Below are positions 1 through 6,621 of a stretch of DNA of 16,515 bases, piece by piece. The position numbers were made by a program, and so were the translations under genes. The notes below the pieces were generated by a model. It worked only from the letters and a program-made list of their open reading frames with translations. It made no database searches and was not told the origin of the DNA. The number at the start of each line of letters is the position of its first letter. Position 1 is the first letter of the stretch. This DNA comes from Candidatus Bathyarchaeota archaeon (GTDB taxonomy: Archaea; Thermoproteota; Bathyarchaeia; TCS64), in contig DUKA01000075.1 of assembly GCA_013329615.1 (NCBI GenBank), positions 225 through 16,739 of the forward strand, written 5' to 3'.

Positions 1-477
1 TGCGAGCGTGGGGGATGTAGAAGAAGAGCTCCACATGAGCATGCCGTTGGAGTTACAGTAGCTTAGAGCCGACTGAGCCTGACTCGACCAGCCTCCTCCC
101 GTGAAGATTGTGACTCCAGTTGACTTGAAGCCCTGGACCTTCTCGAGGTGGATGTTGGCCTGACCATCTGCGTTGTCGATCAGGTATGAGAACTTCATAC
201 CATATCCGAGTTTGTTAGCCCATGCGTTGATGTCGGTCTGGATCATCTGTTCGTAGTATGGTTTTCCCGTCTCTAGACCGGTTGTGTCTGATGCAATGTA
301 GCCGAGTTTGACCGTCTTGCCCTTGAGCGGGGCCTCTGTTACGGTCTGAATGACCGTTGTCCCGCTTCCTTGGACGACTACTTCCTTAGTGGGTGCGGCG
401 AAGTATCCTATGCCTCCGCCTACGATCAAACCTGCTACGAGTAGCACTATTGCTAGTGTCATTCCTTTATCTGCCAA
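1..477 (-). CDS. Branched-chain amino acid ABC transporter substrate-binding protein, LivJ-like (partial)
   Basis: This is the N-terminal 159 residues of an extracytoplasmic solute receptor; the rest lies beyond base 1. The predicted start is TTG at 477-475, with an AAAGGTG ribosome-binding site 6 bases upstream (490-484); ATG at 462 is the alternative. Residues 6-27 form one hydrophobic segment without a lipobox Cys, so the protein is probably anchored outside the cell by an uncleaved N-terminal helix. A Thr/Val-rich linker follows (about 30-50). Then comes a type I periplasmic-binding fold opening, KTVKLGYIASDTTG (54-67), and a later IFTGGGWSSQAQSAL segment resembling the ligand cleft. Family knowledge: such receptors bind branched-chain amino acids, amides or urea and deliver them to LivH/LivM. 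The gene is divergent from the permease genes at 1701-3823, which supports the role. The substrate cannot be told. Confidence 0.8.
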   Translation of the reverse strand, partial: MADKGMTLAIVLLVAGLIVGGGIGYFAAPTKEVVVQGSGTTVIQTVTEAPLKGKTVKLGYIASDTTGLETGKPYYEQMIQTDINAWANKLGYGMKFSYLIDNADGQANIHLEKVQGFKSTGVTIFTGGGWSSQAQSALSYCNSNGMLMWSSSSTSPTLA

Positions 478-521
478 GTTTTACACCTTTGTTTGTCGCG
501 ATAGTAGACTTCGCCATATTG

Positions 522-530
522 TATTTAAAA
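522..530 (-). promoter_or_regulatory. TATA box of the substrate-binding protein gene
   Basis: The minus strand reads TTTTAAATA here. Transcription would begin about 25 bases downstream, near 499, giving a leader of about 20 bases that contains the AAAGGTG site. Position and composition fit an archaeal TATA box; no start site has been measured. Confidence 0.55.
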
Positions 531-606
531 GTTGACATAATGCTTCATCAAGATTGAAAAATGCAAAAATTTGCTTTGTGGATTAGTAATAAGACTTATA
601 GATCAA

Positions 607-1525
607 ATAGGGCACATTCCTAAACAATGGACTGAAAAGAGACCGATAACAAGCTAATTAGACGAGGAGAACTCATCCTAGACCCAAAATACCTAACAAA
701 CCCCAAACAAGAATTAAAAACCATGAACAACCACAAGCCAGACCGCAACTACCACATACCCAACACCTACATCCAGCTCCTCGCAGCCATCCGCTACCTC
801 TACTCGATGCCCTACCGACAACTCGAAGGATTCACCAGAGCCCTACACAGATTCATCCCCACCACCCCAACAAGAGCCGACTACTCCGGCCTCCGCAAAC
901 GCATCCTCAGCCAACCCGTCGACCCCTACAGGGACCTCAAGGAGACGAATGAGCCCGTCAGCATCGCCGTCGACTCCACCGGCATCAGCGTACACAGGGC
1001 AGGGGGATGGATCGAGAGGAAGCATGGCAGAGGCATGTAAGCTCCACTTCGCCGTCAACGTGGAGACTCATGAGGTGGTCGCGATGGAGGTGACCACAGA
1101 TGATGTGCACGACGTGAGGAAGGCCCCTAGCCTGGTGGATGAGTCGGGTAGGAACGTCCGCGTCTCAAGGGTCTACGGCGACGCTGCCTACGACTCGTCG
1201 GCTGTCTACTCGCTTCTTGAGGAGCGTGGGATCGAGGTCGTGGTTAAGCCGAAGGTGAACGCTAGGTGTGATCGTGATCACCCGTCTAGGCGACGCGCTG
1301 CGTCGTTGATCAGGGGCATCGGCTACGATGCGTCGGCTGGGTTGACTGGCTACGGTCGGCGGGGGGCGGTTGAGACGGCTTACTCGACGTTTAAGCGGTT
1401 GTTTGGGGAGCACAGCTTGGCTAGGAGCTTTGAGAACATTGTGGTGGAGCTTGTGGGTAAGGTGGCTTTTGTATAATATGTTGGTCAGCGGGTAAGCGTG
1501 GTTTGGTTTGGAGAAGGGTGTCTGT
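607..1525 (+). mobile_element. Degenerate IS5-family insertion element
   Basis: The element is identified by the transposase remnant at 627-1495. Possible imperfect terminal inverted repeats lie at 607-625 (ATAGGGCACATTCCTAAAC) and, on the minus strand, 1525-1506 (ACAGACACCCTTCTCCAAAC). They share CAC, TTC and AAAC blocks but need several small gaps, so the ends are approximate. I see no convincing target-site duplication; a shared TCA at 603-605 and 1526-1528 could be chance. The element lies in the divergent gap between the substrate-binding protein and the permease operon, about 75 bases from the promoter of the former and 135 from that of the latter. Its coding state suggests an old, immobile copy. 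Confidence 0.6.
627..1495 (+). pseudogene. IS5-family DDE transposase, three inactivating lesions
   Basis: The reconstructed product would be about 290 residues, normal for the family. Lesion 1: ATG at 627 is followed by GAC and an in-frame TGA at 633-635, after which the frame continues KETDNKLIRRGELILDPKYL up to ATG 723. Relatives usually have Trp at this point (M-x-W-K), so TGG to TGA is likely. Lesion 2: the reading frame shifts near 1030-1040, between WIERKHGR and KLHFAVNVET. Lesion 3: near 1471 a second shift creates an early TAA at 1474; the alternative frame restores the family-like end YNMLVSG and stops at 1493-1495. DDE residues are still legible: Asp in IAVDSTGI, Asp in YGDAAYDS and Glu in GAVETAYSTFKRLFGE. 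No single intact frame spans the catalytic domain, so it is almost certainly inactive. Confidence 0.85.
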
Positions 1526-1660
1526 TCACATTTAACATTAATCCACAGAACACAAAAATTCATCTTTTTTCCGATAATATATATGAACCGGGTCAATAAG
1601 GAGTGTAAATCAAATCGGGTTTTTACATAACTATGCAAGCGGATGTGATTCGAAGAAAAA

Positions 1661-1669
1661 TATTATAAA
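1661..1669 (+). promoter_or_regulatory. TATA box of the livHM operon
   Basis: TATTATAAA lies in an A-rich stretch 32 bases before the TTG start at 1701, which would put transcription start near 1690 and give a very short leader. The rest of 1526-1660 is AT-rich and I see no gene in it. A second TATA-like run (ATAATATATAT, about 1573-1583) is too far from the start to be the main promoter. Confidence 0.55.
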
Positions 1670-1700
1670 GGCAAAAAAGACTGACCGTGCGGAGAAAAAA

Positions 1701-2657
1701 TTGGACTTAACCATATTGTTTATGGCTATCACCTACGCGAGCGAATTAACTCTCCTATCTATCGGATTTACATTAACGTACCTTACCGCAAAGATTCCGA
1801 ACTTCGCACACGGAACGTATGCCGGTTACGGCATATATGTCACCTACACGTTTGCCAAGTTCTTCGGGATCAGTCCATATTATGGATTGCCGGTTGCGTT
1901 CCTTGTTGGAGGGTTAATTAGCGTAATCGTGTTCAAACTTGTCATCAGCACCCTCGGAAAGATGGGTAGTGGAGCAATCGTTCTGACGATTGCCACCCTT
2001 GCTATCCAGATTTTCCTAGGGGCTATACTCTACATATACGCCTACGCCTTCATTGCGTTCTTCAAGCAATATGCCACGGGATTCATGCTCAAGGATTGGG
2101 ACTTCAAAATCGGAGACGTCTCGGGCATATTCTTCGTCTCGATTGGCATAAGCCTCATTACTGTAATTGCTCTTCACTACTTGCTCACGAAGACTAAGCT
2201 AGGCATAGCTATGAGGGCAACAGCTGAGGACCCAGAACTCTCCTCGGTTCTGGGCATCAACACCACGAACGTTCAAACCTTCTCATGGTTCTTGACGGGC
2301 GGACTTGCCTGTTTGGCTGGTTCATTAATGCCATTATGGTTCCAGTGCAGCCCGATGACGGGTTCAGGAATCATCACCAGCATCATGGCAGGAAGCCTGC
2401 TCGGTGGCTTCGAAAGTGTATACGGAGCCATCATCGGAGGCTTCACCATCGGAATGGCAGAGGTCCTATTGACGCTAGCTGGCCAACTAGTAATTGGCAA
2501 CTGGTTCGGTGAATATAGGCCACTAATCCCAATGGCATTCCTGATAATCGTCCTACTGATTGAACCAAGAGGTCTACAAGGATTCTACGAAAACTGGCAA
2601 AAGAGGAAAGTAGCTCCGAAGCCCAAGGAGCCAGAAGCCAAGGAGGCTAAGAAGTGA
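1701..2657 (+). CDS. livH: Branched-chain amino acid ABC transporter permease, LivH-like
   Basis: This is an integral membrane subunit of a HAAT-type (branched-chain amino acid/amide/urea) ABC importer. The 318-residue product starts at TTG 1701, with GGAG 6 bases upstream. Family marks seen are NFAHG (34-38) in the first re-entrant region, about eight hydrophobic segments, and the cytoplasmic ATPase-coupling loop MRATAEDPELSSVLGIN (171-187), the counterpart of the EAA loop. It also has glycine-rich GSLLGGFESVYGAIIGG and a C-terminal EPRGLQG box. The last 20 or so residues are a Lys/Glu/Pro/Ala tail ending KEAKK. The stop overlaps the livM start as TGATG. The neighbouring receptor and LivM make the transporter assignment firm; the substrate is unknown and no ATPase genes are visible here. 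Confidence 0.92.
   Translation: MDLTILFMAITYASELTLLSIGFTLTYLTAKIPNFAHGTYAGYGIYVTYTFAKFFGISPYYGLPVAFLVGGLISVIVFKLVISTLGKMGSGAIVLTIATLAIQIFLGAILYIYAYAFIAFFKQYATGFMLKDWDFKIGDVSGIFFVSIGISLITVIALHYLLTKTKLGIAMRATAEDPELSSVLGINTTNVQTFSWFLTGGLACLAGSLMPLWFQCSPMTGSGIITSIMAGSLLGGFESVYGAIIGGFTIGMAEVLLTLAGQLVIGNWFGEYRPLIPMAFLIIVLLIEPRGLQGFYENWQKRKVAPKPKEPEAKEAKK
2640..2646 (+). promoter_or_regulatory. Shine-Dalgarno site of livM inside livH
   Basis: AAGGAGG sits 10 bases before ATG 2657 and doubles as the Lys-Glu codons of the livH C-terminal KEAKK. The same arrangement occurs at 3806-3812. Confidence 0.7.
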
Positions 2658-3823
2658 TGTACGCGAATATTGCTCTAGGCGTACTGAGTTCACTCCCGAC
2701 TGCGATCACGGGCACGAACAGACTCATCGTAGACATTGCGATGTTCTTTGGTCTCCTCGTTATCGTAGCTATGGCGCTTAACTTCCAGTACGGAAACGCC
2801 GGCATCCCCAACATGGGGTGCGCCGTCCAAGTCATCGTCGGCGCATTCTCTGTTAGCTCAATAGTAATGAGGGTGATGTTTACGGTTGTTGCAGCCGCCG
2901 GAGTACCGCTTACCGATTGGAACAATGACTTCAACTGGGTCTACGCCAACCCGGCGAACGTGGGCTTGGTAAATCAGTACATCAAGACCAACGCTATGAT
3001 GGGTGTGGCTTTCTTCCTATTCAGCATCGCCGTTGCCGTCGTGCTAGGTTCACTGATGGGTTATCTGCTAGCGCTACCAGCCATCCGACTCAGGGCGACC
3101 TATCTGATGATCGTCTTGATCACCATGGCTGACGCATCCCAGATCATCGGACGAAACGTGGTCTTTATCTCGGGTGGAACACTCGGGGTATGGATACCCA
3201 ACGTCTTTGCCTGGTACCCGGGAGACGTCGGTGTCATCTCTGCGGTTGTCACGCTGCTGCTCGGACTCATCAGCTTCTTCGTCTTCAGGACGATGCTCAA
3301 CTCGCCATACGGCAGGTTGATGCGTTCCATGAGGGAAAACGAAGTTACCCTAGCCAGTGTTGGCAAGAACGTCGTCGGTATCCGCAGGAACATCTTGATG
3401 TTCGCGTCCGGCATTACAGCCATCGCGGGCGTCATGAACTGCTACTACCTACAGTTCTCGGCCGAGTCGGGCTACCAGCGTGCCTACTGGACATACTGGC
3501 CTTGGCTGATGCTCATACTCGGTGGTCCGGGTAACAACGCGGGAACCTTCCTCGGCGCTGCGCTGATCATCGCACTGAGACGTGTAATCATCGTCTTCAA
3601 GTTCGAGATACAGCAGTTCTTCTTCTTCCCAATCGCCTACATGGAGGACATTATACTGGGCGGTCTGCTGGTCTTCGTCATGATTTTCAGACCCAACGGT
3701 TTGATCCCAGAAAAGCTCCTCTACATCCCTGGAGTCAACTACACCAAGATGATAAAGGAGGATGTGAAGGTGGACTGGCGCGCAGCACCAAAATCTAGGG
3801 CGAAGAAGGAGGCGAAAAAGTGA
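2657..3823 (+). CDS. livM: Branched-chain amino acid ABC transporter permease, LivM-like
   Basis: This is the second membrane subunit of the importer, 388 residues from ATG 2657. GTG at 2654 is an alternative start one codon earlier. The N-terminal half carries hydrophobic helices with the LivM-type AMALNFQYGNAGIPNMG segment, and a polar loop follows near residues 75-105 (GVPLTDWNNDFNW). Near the middle is the coupling loop LMRSMRENEVTLASVGKN. Near the C terminus are the glycine block LILGGPGNNAGTFLGA and the typical FRPNGLIPEKL ending. After this comes a Lys-rich cytoplasmic tail that, like livH, ends in KEAKK. Stop and next start overlap as TGATG. Family knowledge: LivM pairs with LivH to form the translocation channel. 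Confidence in the family is high; substrate is open. Confidence 0.92.
   Translation: MYANIALGVLSSLPTAITGTNRLIVDIAMFFGLLVIVAMALNFQYGNAGIPNMGCAVQVIVGAFSVSSIVMRVMFTVVAAAGVPLTDWNNDFNWVYANPANVGLVNQYIKTNAMMGVAFFLFSIAVAVVLGSLMGYLLALPAIRLRATYLMIVLITMADASQIIGRNVVFISGGTLGVWIPNVFAWYPGDVGVISAVVTLLLGLISFFVFRTMLNSPYGRLMRSMRENEVTLASVGKNVVGIRRNILMFASGITAIAGVMNCYYLQFSAESGYQRAYWTYWPWLMLILGGPGNNAGTFLGAALIIALRRVIIVFKFEIQQFFFFPIAYMEDIILGGLLVFVMIFRPNGLIPEKLLYIPGVNYTKMIKEDVKVDWRAAPKSRAKKEAKK
3806..3812 (+). promoter_or_regulatory. Shine-Dalgarno site of the small membrane gene inside livM
   Basis: AAGGAGG lies 10 bases before ATG 3823 and is read as Lys-Glu in the livM tail. Spacing and overlap copy the livH/livM junction, which argues that the 63-residue frame is translated. 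Confidence 0.7.
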
Positions 3824-4014
3824 TGAACGGATCACTACTCTTGGCCAGCATACTCAGGCTCATAGGCGACGCAGCCTCTGATCAGTTGGACACCACCCTC
3901 TTCTGGGTGATGATCGCGCTCTGGGTCATCATGCCGGTCTTCATCGTGTTCGAGGAATTCCAGGAGCGCAAGGCGCTCAAGGAAGCGGCGGAGTCGAACG
4001 TAACCGACGCGTAA
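3823..4014 (+). CDS. Small single-span membrane protein of the livHM operon
   Basis: The product is a 63-residue protein I cannot assign to a named family. ATG 3823 is preceded by AAGGAGG at 10-base spacing and overlaps the livM stop (TGATG). GTG at 3820 is an alternative. Residues 1-22 could form a short amphipathic helix (LLLASILRLIGDAASDQL), and residues 25-43 are a clear transmembrane helix (TLFWVMIALWVIMPVFIVF). Residues 44-63 are a charged tail (EEFQERKALKEAAESN) likely to be cytoplasmic and helical. Coupled translation with the two permeases suggests an accessory or assembly subunit of the importer, perhaps touching the ATPases; that is inference. T-rich tracts follow immediately, so it appears to be the last gene of the operon. 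Confidence 0.75.
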   Translation: MNGSLLLASILRLIGDAASDQLDTTLFWVMIALWVIMPVFIVFEEFQERKALKEAAESNVTDA

Positions 4015-4021
4015 AGTATCC

Positions 4022-4043
4022 TCTTTTTTACCAGTTCTTTTTA
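4022..4043 (+). terminator. T-rich terminator of the liv operon
   Basis: Runs of six T (4024-4029) and five T (4038-4042) begin 10 bases after the stop. U-rich tracts without a strong hairpin are the usual archaeal termination signal. Confidence 0.45.
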
Positions 4044-4044
4044 T

Positions 4045-4066
4045 AAAAAAATCTAGCTGTTGCTAG
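4045..4066 (-). terminator. Hairpin plus T-run terminator of the 4093-4464 gene
   Basis: TCTAGC-TGTT-GCTAGA (4051-4066) is a perfect 6-bp stem with a 4-base loop. On the minus strand it is followed directly by six T (4050-4045). It lies 27 bases past the stop of the minus-strand gene and looks like an intrinsic terminator, back to back with the plus-strand T tracts. Confidence 0.55.
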
Positions 4067-4092
4067 AAGTTGTCTTAAAAATTCGTTTAAGA

Positions 4093-4464
4093 TTACTCGG
4101 TGGTAAGGGTGTAGTGAACACCCATGCCGGTTAGAGCCTTGTCGATCTTCTCGATGAGGTTCTCAAGTTGCTTCATCGTGGGCTTCTTGTCGACCCACTC
4201 GAACATGAAGTCGTATTCGCCGAGTAGCTGCTTGGCGTCGCTGATTATCTTCGCGGGCTCGTAGCAGTCGACGTATGTGCTCTTCAGGTTGTTGAGGTAG
4301 TTCTGCCAGTCGCGGTTGTCCGCCTGCAGCCTAGTCGGGTAAGGGATGCACTTGTGGCTGAACTTTATCTCCTTCTCCTTGGACACCTCGACGGCTACGC
4401 CTTCGAGTGCCTGTAGAGCCTTCATGAGCGGTGGACCGTAGATGCGAACATATGTCTTAGCCAT
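4093..4464 (-). CDS. Hypothetical protein, 123 residues
   Basis: I do not recognise the family. The product is soluble, with no signal peptide or membrane segment. It starts MAKTYVRIYGPPLMKALQAL (1-20) and has two separated Cys (in HKCIPYPT and VDCYEP). It ends in a helix-like stretch KQLENLIEKIDKAL followed by a short strand, VHYTLTTE. The alternation of short strands and helices suggests a small alpha/beta domain. The gene stands alone: a TATA-like box lies about 35 bases upstream (4497-4504) and a hairpin terminator downstream. Codon use matches the neighbouring information-processing genes, and the nop10 operon ends just upstream on the same strand. It may be a lineage-conserved protein of unknown function. 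Confidence 0.75.
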   Translation of the reverse strand: MAKTYVRIYGPPLMKALQALEGVAVEVSKEKEIKFSHKCIPYPTRLQADNRDWQNYLNNLKSTYVDCYEPAKIISDAKQLLGEYDFMFEWVDKKPTMKQLENLIEKIDKALTGMGVHYTLTTE

Positions 4465-4496
4465 TCTAGTCGCCTAGAATGCATGACGGAACGTTA

Positions 4497-4504
4497 CTAT
4501 AAAA
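4497..4504 (-). promoter_or_regulatory. TATA box of the 4093-4464 gene
   Basis: The minus strand reads TTTTATAG, placing transcription start near 4475, about 10 bases before ATG 4464. An imperfect CCTTT/AAAGG hairpin just upstream (about 4506-4519) may serve as the end of the nop10 transcript. Confidence 0.5.
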
Positions 4505-4537
4505 TCCTTTTCACAAAGGCGCATCGAGGGCTTGGGA

Positions 4538-4726
4538 CTACGCCGACGGCTTTTCCTCGTTCTGCCCAGACATCCGCTTCATTATCAGGCGGTATCTTCG
4601 ATATTTATCGTCCATCGAGAACTTTGCGGGGTGTGGGGAGCGTACCTGTCCTCCGCACCGTGGGCACTTGTCCTCCTTGAGGGTATAGGTGGCGCATTTC
4701 TCGCATTTTCTTAGGAGCCAGACCAA
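4538..4726 (-). CDS. nop10: H/ACA ribonucleoprotein protein Nop10
   Basis: Nop10 is the smallest protein of the archaeal H/ACA box RNP. It braces Cbf5 while guide RNAs direct pseudouridylation of rRNA. The 62-residue length is typical. Seen features are a rubredoxin-like zinc knuckle with Cys8, Cys11, Cys21 and Cys24 (KCEKCATYTL...KCPRCGG), then the linker SPHPAKFSMDDKYRRYRL that wraps around Cbf5. The start is TTG at 4726-4724, six bases after the aIF2-alpha stop, with a GAGGGAG site inside the end of that gene; no ATG fits before the first Cys pair. It is the last gene of the operon, in the widespread archaeal order S27e, aIF2-alpha, Nop10. The stop is TAG. Confidence 0.93.
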   Translation of the reverse strand: MVWLLRKCEKCATYTLKEDKCPRCGGQVRSPHPAKFSMDDKYRRYRLIMKRMSGQNEEKPSA

Positions 4727-4732
4727 TGGGGA

Positions 4733-5524
4733 TTACTCCCTCTTGAAGGAGATAGTGCCCTCGTGTTGGGACCACTCCTTCTCGGCGTGCTTCACGACGC
4801 GGTCTAGGGCGAACTCCGCCTTCTTGTAGTCCTCGGCGGTCACCTCTACCCTGTACTTGGGGGAGCCGAGCGTGTAGATGTTCACGGTGGACTCGGTCTC
4901 ATCGCCGAGGTCCCTCACCGTGTGGAACACGTCCTTTATCTCCTCTATCCCCCTGCTGCCCATCGCGGTCACCTCGAAGACGCCCTGAACGGTGACTCCC
5001 TTGACGATGATCTTGTCCTTGGCGACGGTTGCGAGGGCGTCCGCGATCTTCTCCTTGATGCCGGCGTCAGTGAATATCTTGGCGCCCTTCTTCGCGGACT
5101 GCTCGAGGGCATCGTATAGGTTGATGTTCGCCTCGTTCAGCTTGGGGCTTATCTCGCTGAAGAGGTCCTCTGGGGTCAGCTTCAGCTCGGTGGCCGCCTG
5201 TTTGAGGAGGGTCTCGCCCTTGCGGTTCTTCTTCCACTGCTCGATCTTTTTCCTGCGGTCGTCCTTGTTGACCCTGCGCAGGCTGAGGTCGACCTGTCCT
5301 TTGGATGGGTCCACCCTGAGGACCTGTAGTACGACCTTCTGGTTCTCGCGCACGTGGTTGCGTATATTCCTGACCCAGCGTGAGCTGATCTCTGAGATGT
5401 GTAGTAGTGCTTCCTTGTTGTCGTATTCGTCTAGGGCGACATATGCGCCGTATGACTCGATGCGGCTGACGGTCGCTACGACCATCTCGCCTGTTTCCGG
5501 CCACTCGGCGTGCCCTAGAGACAT
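4733..5524 (-). CDS. aif2a: Translation initiation factor 2 subunit alpha
   Basis: aIF2-alpha helps the aIF2 heterotrimer deliver initiator Met-tRNA to the small ribosomal subunit. The product is 263 residues from ATG 5524, the family's usual length. That start leaves six residues before EWPETGEMVVATV, as relatives do, and has an AGGGTGA site upstream. GTG 5536, overlapping the S27e stop as GTGA, is the alternative. Residues about 8-85 form an S1/OB domain (VSRIESYGAYVAL, LLHISEIS, QVDLSLRRV). A helical domain follows (about 86-170), then a C-terminal alpha/beta domain (KIIVKGVTVQGVFEVTAMGSRGIEEI) that contacts the gamma subunit. The eukaryotic regulatory Ser position lies within HISEISSRW. 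It sits between rps27e and nop10 in one operon. Confidence 0.95.
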   Translation of the reverse strand: MSLGHAEWPETGEMVVATVSRIESYGAYVALDEYDNKEALLHISEISSRWVRNIRNHVRENQKVVLQVLRVDPSKGQVDLSLRRVNKDDRRKKIEQWKKNRKGETLLKQAATELKLTPEDLFSEISPKLNEANINLYDALEQSAKKGAKIFTDAGIKEKIADALATVAKDKIIVKGVTVQGVFEVTAMGSRGIEEIKDVFHTVRDLGDETESTVNIYTLGSPKYRVEVTAEDYKKAEFALDRVVKHAEKEWSQHEGTISFKRE

Positions 5525-5532
5525 GGGGGCGG

Positions 5533-5730
5533 TCACCCTAGAACTGCCATGATGGAGCCGTTTATCTCGGCTTTACCACCGGTTGGCCTCGCGATGACCT
5601 CGCCACATGTGCGGCACTTTACCTCGTGGGTCGCGTTGCTGAAAACGACTTGCTCAGACTCGCAGCTGAGGCACTTTACTCTTAGGAACCGTGAAGTGGG
5701 TCTCGGGATTAGGTTGTCCCATTCCGCCAT
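5533..5730 (-). CDS. rps27e: 30S ribosomal protein S27e
   Basis: This is an archaeal/eukaryotic zinc-ribbon protein of the small subunit, 65 residues as expected. Zinc ligands are Cys20, Cys23, Cys39 and Cys42 (VKCLSCESEQVVF, VKCRTCGEVIARPTGG). It starts at ATG 5730, one base after the L44e stop, and its TGA overlaps a possible GTG start of aif2a. The pairing of L44e and S27e is conserved across archaea. Confidence 0.95.
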   Translation of the reverse strand: MAEWDNLIPRPTSRFLRVKCLSCESEQVVFSNATHEVKCRTCGEVIARPTGGKAEINGSIMAVLG

Positions 5731-5731
5731 T

Positions 5732-6007
5732 TTACTCCAACTCCGCCTTCTTGAGCCGTACTCCTTCGCGCATCAGGCTGTGCTTGCACTCCTTGCACTG
5801 GAGCTGTAGCGTAGTCTTCTTTGTGACCTTTGCCTGGTTGTGCTGCATTGGGAACTTCTGGCCTCCGTAGCCTTGCTTGCGTATGGCTTGGTCGCGTTCA
5901 CCCTTTCGGGAGCCGCGGCGCTTGCCGGCCTTGTGTATGGTGACAGTGAACTCAGTGTGCGTCTTGCACTTTGGGCAGAAGGTCCTGAGTGTCTTTGGAA
6001 CTTTCAT
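5732..6007 (-). CDS. rpl44e: 50S ribosomal protein L44e
   Basis: This zinc-binding large-subunit protein lies near the E site. The 91-residue product starts MKVPKTLRTFCPKC. Cys11 and Cys14 pair with Cys71 and Cys74 (QCKECKHSLMR) to form the zinc site. The middle is very basic (KAGKRRGSRKGERDQ) and includes the family signature GYGGQKFPMQ. The start overlaps the GINS51 stop as ATGA, so it is translationally coupled to a replication gene. Confidence 0.96.
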   Translation of the reverse strand: MKVPKTLRTFCPKCKTHTEFTVTIHKAGKRRGSRKGERDQAIRKQGYGGQKFPMQHNQAKVTKKTTLQLQCKECKHSLMREGVRLKKAELE

Positions 6008-6621
6008 GGCTCTGTCTCCACTACCTTCGCTATGCCCTTCCTTATTAGGTTATCCGCGTTCTGGGCTGGGAGGCTCGCGACGTCCTCCGCCTTGAATGGG
6101 CCGTATGTTTTCATGTCCACGCCCATAATGGCGGGCAGGGGCTGGGTGAATCGGACGACCTTAAGTGCTGTTTCGCCTGTTTCGGTGTGTTGCGGGGGCG
6201 CTGGGCGGGGCGTGACTTGTGGTGGGGCTGCGGTGTGCGGGGGCTCCACCTTCTCCTTCCCCTGCAGTGTCTGCTTCAGTCCCTGCGTGTGCGCGGCGAT
6301 GAGGCGGCGCAACTCGACCTGAAGCCGCTTCTCCTCGGCTGTGAGGTTGAGGAGCTCCACGGGGACACCATTCAGCTCCGCGGAGACTAGCTTGTTGAGG
6401 CGTATGCGGTTCAGGTCCTGTAGCATCTTGTCGGCGTGGTCGCGCTCCTTCTCGACGAGTTTGCCCTTGACCGTTGCCTTGTCGAGGGTTCGGCTCTGCT
6501 CGCGGAGCTGGGTGGTATAGGAGGTCATGGCGGCGTAGAAGCCCTCGGGGAGGGGCTGTATGTCCTGCCTCTGCTTCTCCCTCCTCCACGACTCGTATAG
6601 TGTCCTGTATTCGTCCGTCAT
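6004..6621 (-). CDS. gins51: GINS complex subunit, Gins51 (Gins15) type
   Basis: Archaeal GINS binds MCM and the Cdc45/RecJ-like protein to form the replicative CMG helicase and also contacts primase. The 205-residue product has an N-terminal helical A domain (about 1-112) starting MTDEYRTLYESWRREK and including the helix-rich GKLVEKERDHADKMLQDLNR. A Pro/Gln/Thr-rich linker (about 122-148, PPHTAAPPQVTPRPAPPQ) comes next, then a C-terminal beta-rich B domain (LKVVRFTQPLPAIMGVDMKT to the end). A then B is the order of Gins51/Sld5-Psf1-type proteins. ATGA overlaps join it to priS upstream and rpl44e downstream. The priS-gins51 linkage is known in many archaea and supports the call, which sequence alone would make less secure. 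Confidence 0.88.
   Translation of the reverse strand: MTDEYRTLYESWRREKQRQDIQPLPEGFYAAMTSYTTQLREQSRTLDKATVKGKLVEKERDHADKMLQDLNRIRLNKLVSAELNGVPVELLNLTAEEKRLQVELRRLIAAHTQGLKQTLQGKEKVEPPHTAAPPQVTPRPAPPQHTETGETALKVVRFTQPLPAIMGVDMKTYGPFKAEDVASLPAQNADNLIRKGIAKVVETEP

Noticed and set aside
949..1040. Programmed ribosomal frameshift in the transposase
   Set aside because: No slippery heptamer is evident at the shift, and an upstream TGA plus a second C-terminal shift point to decay.
1584..1631. A 15-codon minigene (ATG 1584 to TAA) before livH
   Set aside because: It is very short with no relation to the livH start. Only a loose TATA-like run precedes it, and there is nothing else to support translation.
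4992..5552. A 186-codon plus-strand frame over aif2a and the rps27e end
   Set aside because: It is antisense to two well-identified genes; the Ser/Leu-rich product has no recognisable domain.
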